Source: Prevotellaceae bacterium UBA7017 (GTDB lineage: Bacteria; Bacteroidota; Bacteroidia; Bacteroidales; Bacteroidaceae). Taken from it: a stretch of DNA of 8,224 bases. The DNA lies in NCBI GenBank assembly GCA_002449535.1, contig DJWZ01000019.1, positions 1-8,224 on the forward strand, read 5' to 3'. Under the pieces are notes generated by a model that saw only the letters and a program-made list of their open reading frames with translations, was not told where the DNA came from and searched no databases. This document shows positions 6,642 through 8,224 of the stretch, in pieces (the stretch's first letter is position 1; every line of letters begins with the position of its first letter). The position numbers and the translations under genes are program-made.

Positions 6642-6672
6642 TTTGGTTTTTATTAAATTATTTGTAACTTTG
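6642..6672 (+). promoter_or_regulatory. Promoter of the PheC-like gene
   Basis: TTTG at 6642-6645 and TAACTTTG (TAnnTTTG) at 6665-6672, with a 19-nt spacer, fit the Bacteroidetes consensus closely. Transcription would start near 6679, giving a leader of about 70 nt before the ATG at 6750. The T8 run just upstream (from about 6631) makes the region strongly AT-rich. The rest of the 6586-6749 gap shows nothing else clear. Confidence 0.7.
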
Positions 6673-6749
6673 CCCACACAAAAATTTTCTTTTCTATTTT
6701 CAAAAAAGTTGAATAAGTTATTATAAATTCCAAGCAAAGTAAGACCATT

Positions 6750-7562
6750 ATGAAAAAGAAACTCTGGATGCTTGCCGCCATTCTTACTATCTGTGGCTGC
6801 AGCACCTTTGCGTCATGTTCAACGGATGACAATACGTTGACAAGTAAGCCTACCATGCAGCGGATTACCCATCGCGGCACCCTGCTGGTAGGCACTACTG
6901 GCGACTATCGTCCCCTATCCTTCTGCGAACCACAGACAGGAGAGTATTGGGGCTTTGACATAGAAGTAGCAAGAGAGATAGCAAAGGCTCTTGGTGTCGG
7001 AATAACTTTCGTCAAGACCTCATGGCCTACTCTCACGGCTGATGTGTTGGCAGAGCCGCAAACATTTGATTTCGCCATTGGCGGCATCACGATAACGGCA
7101 ACCCGACGCGAAAGCATGCTGATGAGCGAAAGTTATCTTGCTAATGGCAAGACAATCCTATGCAGAGTCACAGACAGTAACCGTTACAAGTCACTCGCAG
7201 ACATTGACAAGCCCGAAGTGCGCGTGATGGTCAATCCAGGCGGACTGAACGAAAAGTTTGCCATTGCCAACCTTCCGCATGCCACCATACTCGTTCATCC
7301 GAAGAATGAAGAAATCCCCACCCTCATAGCCGAAGGCAAGGCAGACGTCATGATAACCGAGATAACAGAAGCTCCCTATTATGTCCAAACCGACAATCGT
7401 TTGGCGGCACCATTATTACAAGAACCCTTCACACATGGCGAGATCGGGGTCCTGATGCAGAAAGGACAGGAAGACCTTCTGCAATTCGTCAATACCACCA
7501 TTCAACGTATGAAAACAGACGGCACCCTCCGCCGACTTCATGAAAAATACTTCTATAGGTAA
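6750..7562 (+). CDS. pheC: PheC-like cyclohexadienyl dehydratase lipoprotein
   Basis: A 270-residue exported protein of the family 3 solute-binding fold. Its signature stretches match cyclohexadienyl dehydratase (PheC), which converts prephenate to phenylpyruvate and arogenate to phenylalanine: TTGDYRPLSF (49-58), GFDIEVA (68-74), TSWPTL (90-95), NGKT (132-135), VNPGGLNEKFAIANL (161-175) and ILVHPKN (180-186). From memory of the Pseudomonas enzyme, active-site positions correspond to W92, K134, N162, N167 and E207, all conserved here. The N-terminus is a lipoprotein signal with possible lipidation cysteines at 17 (ICGC) or, more likely, 23 (FASC). C23 is followed by STDDN, resembling the acidic surface-export signal of Bacteroidetes lipoproteins. 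No permease or ATPase genes of an ABC importer adjoin it, and it has its own promoter. The alternative is an amino-acid-binding protein. Confidence 0.75.
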   Translation: MKKKLWMLAAILTICGCSTFASCSTDDNTLTSKPTMQRITHRGTLLVGTTGDYRPLSFCEPQTGEYWGFDIEVAREIAKALGVGITFVKTSWPTLTADVLAEPQTFDFAIGGITITATRRESMLMSESYLANGKTILCRVTDSNRYKSLADIDKPEVRVMVNPGGLNEKFAIANLPHATILVHPKNEEIPTLIAEGKADVMITEITEAPYYVQTDNRLAAPLLQEPFTHGEIGVLMQKGQEDLLQFVNTTIQRMKTDGTLRRLHEKYFYR

Positions 7563-7701
7563 AATTCCCTCCCCCTCCGAACGAACAGTTTGAACAGTTT
7601 CTGAATAAAAATTACGGCTTCGCAAAATGTCGTCAATTGGTGCTGAAAATCGCCCCAATTGAAGGGCGGAATTAAGCCCGAGTCCAGATGACATTACTAC
7701 G
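7563..7701. other. Convergent gap with inverted and direct repeats
   Basis: The gap separates the 3' ends of two convergent genes. It holds a tandem GAACAGTTT (7583-7591, 7592-7600), an inverted repeat TCAATTGG / CCAATTGA (7633-7640, 7655-7662) with a 14-nt loop, and competing short stems CGCCC / GGGCG (7651-7655, 7664-7668) and GGGC / GCCC (7664-7667, 7676-7679). A shared bidirectional terminator would be expected here, but no stem is followed by a proper T-run on either strand. Confidence 0.4.
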
Positions 7702-8224
7702 TTACAAGAACGGCACGGGGCTTTCGATGGTGACAGTTTCTTTGGTGACGGGATGTTCGAAGGTGAGTTTTGTGGCGTGCAGGTACATGCGGTCAGCTGG
7801 TTCGGAGCCATAGAGCGGGTCTCCCAAGATGGGCATTCCCAAACCGTCGGGATGAGCACAATGTACTCGCAGCTGATGGGTGCGACCTGTCTGAGGATAG
7901 AGCTTCACGACATTCGGAGAGAGAAATTCATAATAGGTTATTGCCTCCTTGCCGCCATCATAATCTACTATCTGCATGGGACGATTGTAGAAGTCGGGGG
8001 ACAAAGGCAAGGCGATAGTCCCTTTAGGGAGAGAAGAGGGAAAAGTGAAGACTGAAGAGTTTTGACCTCCGACTTTTAACTTTGCCGAAAGAACTGCAAT
8101 GTATTCCTTTCTGACGTTCTCGTGGAGGGCAAACTGACGTTGCATTGCTTTATAGACCTCCGGGGTCTTGGCAGCGAGGAGGATACCACTGGTGTCCATA
8201 TCGAGGCGATGGACCATTTTCAGG
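7702..8224 (-). CDS. RluA-family pseudouridine synthase, 5' part missing
   Basis: Partial: the frame continues off the window end (LK precede the methionine at 8215-8217), so the true N-terminus is not visible. The enzyme isomerises uridine to pseudouridine in rRNA or tRNA. The catalytic motif HRLDMDTSG is present, with the catalytic Asp codon at 8200-8202. GRTHQLRVH (from about 7863) and LGDPLYG (about 7807-7827) follow. The segment LPLSPDFYNRPMQ resembles E. coli RluA (23S U746 / tRNA U32) more than RluC or RluD. Compared with that enzyme, about 15-20 extra residues, poor in conserved motifs and rich in Ser/Phe/Pro, lie between AVLSA and KGTIALPL (8026-8082). In Bacteroidales this domain can, as I recall, be the C-terminal part of a longer protein, so total length and specificity are open. 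Confidence 0.88.
   Translation of the reverse strand, partial: LKMVHRLDMDTSGILLAAKTPEVYKAMQRQFALHENVRKEYIAVLSAKLKVGGQNSSVFTFPSSLPKGTIALPLSPDFYNRPMQIVDYDGGKEAITYYEFLSPNVVKLYPQTGRTHQLRVHCAHPDGLGMPILGDPLYGSEPADRMYLHATKLTFEHPVTKETVTIESPVPFL

Noticed and set aside
6586..6660. Intrinsic terminator at the T8 run after the operon
   Set aside because: No hairpin directly precedes the T-run, and the strong stem at 6545-6578 is about 50 nt away. The T-rich stretch overlaps the next promoter's -33 region.
6750..7562. Component of an amino-acid ABC importer
   Set aside because: No permease or ATPase gene is adjacent, and the gene sits alone between its own promoter and a convergent gene. The sequence signatures favour PheC.
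1..8224. CRISPR arrays, insertion sequences, tRNA/rRNA genes
   Set aside because: No regularly spaced repeats, transposase-like proteins or RNA-gene signatures were seen on either strand.

Overview
The window looks like a chromosomal segment from a member of the Bacteroidales, most like Prevotella/Segatella. Three intergenic regions carry the Bacteroidetes promoter pattern (TTTG, a spacer of about 18-20 bases, then TAnnTTTG). Starts lack convincing Shine-Dalgarno sequences and have AT-rich upstream stretches. The lysyl-tRNA synthetase carries a long C-terminal extension that I associate with this group. No sequence search was possible, so the genus is an inference.

Layout. Positions 72-3650 hold two housekeeping genes on the minus strand: lysS (lysine-tRNA ligase) followed by dnaX (DNA polymerase III tau-type clamp-loader subunit), separated by a short gap with AT-rich repeats. 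Positions 3651-4224 form an unusually elaborate intergenic region. It holds divergent promoters, a dyad and direct repeats between them, and a leader of about 410 nt before the first plus-strand gene. In that leader, bases 3822-4082 can fold into a long rod closed by a 17-bp helix, and further hairpins follow at 4113-4142 and 4154-4180.

Positions 4225-6585 hold two tightly spaced plus-strand genes. The first encodes a CbbX/SpoVK-type AAA+ ATPase with an unrecognised N-terminal domain and a very acidic linker carrying a duplicated FDxxLxxF[I/L]xR motif. The second encodes a 191-residue Cys/Trp/Tyr-rich protein that I do not recognise. The second gene's last codons encode a 15-bp hairpin with a 4-nt loop. 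Leader, ATPase and partner together are the best candidate in the window for an undescribed system; its function cannot be read from the sequence.

Positions 6750-7562 encode a lipoprotein of the family 3 solute-binding fold. Its signature segments match cyclohexadienyl dehydratase (PheC), an enzyme of phenylalanine synthesis, better than a transport protein, and no ABC transporter genes are adjacent. At 7702-8224, on the minus strand and running off the window, is the C-terminal part of an RluA-family pseudouridine synthase. It carries an extra low-complexity segment that may come from an inserted intergenic repeat. No tRNA or rRNA genes, insertion sequences or CRISPR arrays were found.
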